Below, one piece after another: positions 63,899-64,000 of a stretch of DNA of 64,000 nt. Every line of letters starts with the position of its first letter. Position 1 is the first letter of the stretch. The notes below the pieces were generated by a model, which saw nothing but the letters and a program-made list of their open reading frames with translations, was not told the origin of the DNA and searched no databases. The position numbers were made by a program, and so were the translations under genes. The stretch comes from Jiella soli. Lineage in GTDB: Bacteria; Pseudomonadota; Alphaproteobacteria; Rhizobiales; Rhizobiaceae. Location: the NCBI RefSeq assembly GCF_020615385.1, contig NZ_JAJAVB010000027.1, forward strand, positions 1 through 64,000, written 5' to 3'.

Positions 63899-63906
63899 AT
63901 GCTGTT

Positions 63907-63999
63907 TCAAAGCATGGCCTTGAGAGACTTGATTTTCGGGCATTCAATCCCGTGGATCGAAAGCCCCTCGCCGATGTCGCCCTTCATCTCGATATGAGC
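63907..63999 (-). CDS. Unknown protein, C-terminal fragment at window edge
   Basis: A minus-strand frame enters from the right edge and reads AHIEMKGDIGEGLSIHGIEC then PKIKSLKAML, stopping at TGA 63909-63907. Only about 30 residues are visible. The sequence is protein-like (regular hydrophobic pattern, good codon use) but I do not recognise a family. Its lower GC than the neighbouring serine-cycle genes hints at acquired DNA. Confidence 0.55.
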   Translation of the reverse strand, partial: AHIEMKGDIGEGLSIHGIECPKIKSLKAML

Positions 64000-64000
64000 G

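Larger units (their letters stand above)
63512..63906. other. Lower-GC gap with repeats, possible element boundary
   Basis: About 400 bases without a recognisable gene. GC content falls clearly after about 63770. TACGTCA occurs three times (63778-63784, 63815-63821, 63826-63832), the first two extended to GTTACGTCA. TCATTGA-TT-TCAATGA followed by TTTTTCTC (63782-63805) is a terminator-like hairpin. Two more hairpins lie at 63871-63898 and 63898-63916, sharing the repeat CATGCTGTTTCA. Confidence 0.55.

Overview
The window is high-GC DNA that reads as the chromosome or a large replicon of a hyphomicrobial (rhizobial-type) alphaproteobacterium. Supporting signs are the C-terminus of a cyclic beta-1,2-glucan synthase at the left edge, two RirA-type iron boxes (TTGA-N9-TCAA), several ABC uptake operons each with its own regulator, and an almost complete serine-cycle operon. 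The serine cycle suggests an organism that assimilates one-carbon units, but the species cannot be named from the sequence.

Layout. 1-8.4 kb: glucan-synthase tail, then a sugar-type ABC uptake and catabolic locus (divergent ATPase, GntR regulator, esterase, binding protein, two permeases, TIM-barrel isomerase, Gfo/Idh dehydrogenase). 8.4-10.0 kb: a gene-poor scar with a frameshifted, truncated panB-like pseudogene. 10.0-20.0 kb: an iron-siderophore island with a FepBDC-type transporter, an esterase, a PadR regulator with a siderophore-interacting reductase, an AraC regulator and a TonB receptor. 20.2-23.1 kb: class III nucleotide cyclase, PfkB sugar kinase with a coupled 45-residue ORF, and a broken LacI-type regulator. 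23.1-28.9 kb: RND efflux pump with a TetR regulator and paired TACCG-N2-CGGTA palindromes. 29.0-40.8 kb: a branched-chain-type (Liv) transporter locus with two cysteine hydrolases, an N-formylglutamate-amidohydrolase-like protein, an RpiR regulator, a glutamine-synthetase-like ligase, short-chain dehydrogenases and an RraA-like protein. 40.9-52.4 kb: a Dpp-type peptide transporter operon carrying an M20 peptidase, a penicillin-acylase-family enzyme with no visible signal peptide and a polysaccharide-deacetylase/imidase-like enzyme, with a divergent IclR regulator. 52.6-63.4 kb: serine cycle (aminotransferase, glycerate 2-kinase, hydroxypyruvate reductase, malate-CoA ligase, malyl-CoA lyase) and divergent fhs-folD, separated by an orphan LuxR-type regulator with a degenerate receiver domain. 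63.45-64.0 kb: a strong terminator, then a lower-GC stretch with TACGTCA repeats and the end of an unknown gene, possibly the edge of a mobile element.

How it fits together. fhs and folD turn formate into methylene-tetrahydrofolate. The aminotransferase, kinase, reductase, ligase and lyase run most of the serine cycle; glyA, ppc, enolase and malate dehydrogenase are not in this window. The 29-52 kb region is dominated by enzymes that cut or form C-N bonds, next to two transporters. It looks like one or two uncharacterised routes for imported amide or peptide-like compounds and is the best candidate for undescribed biochemistry here.
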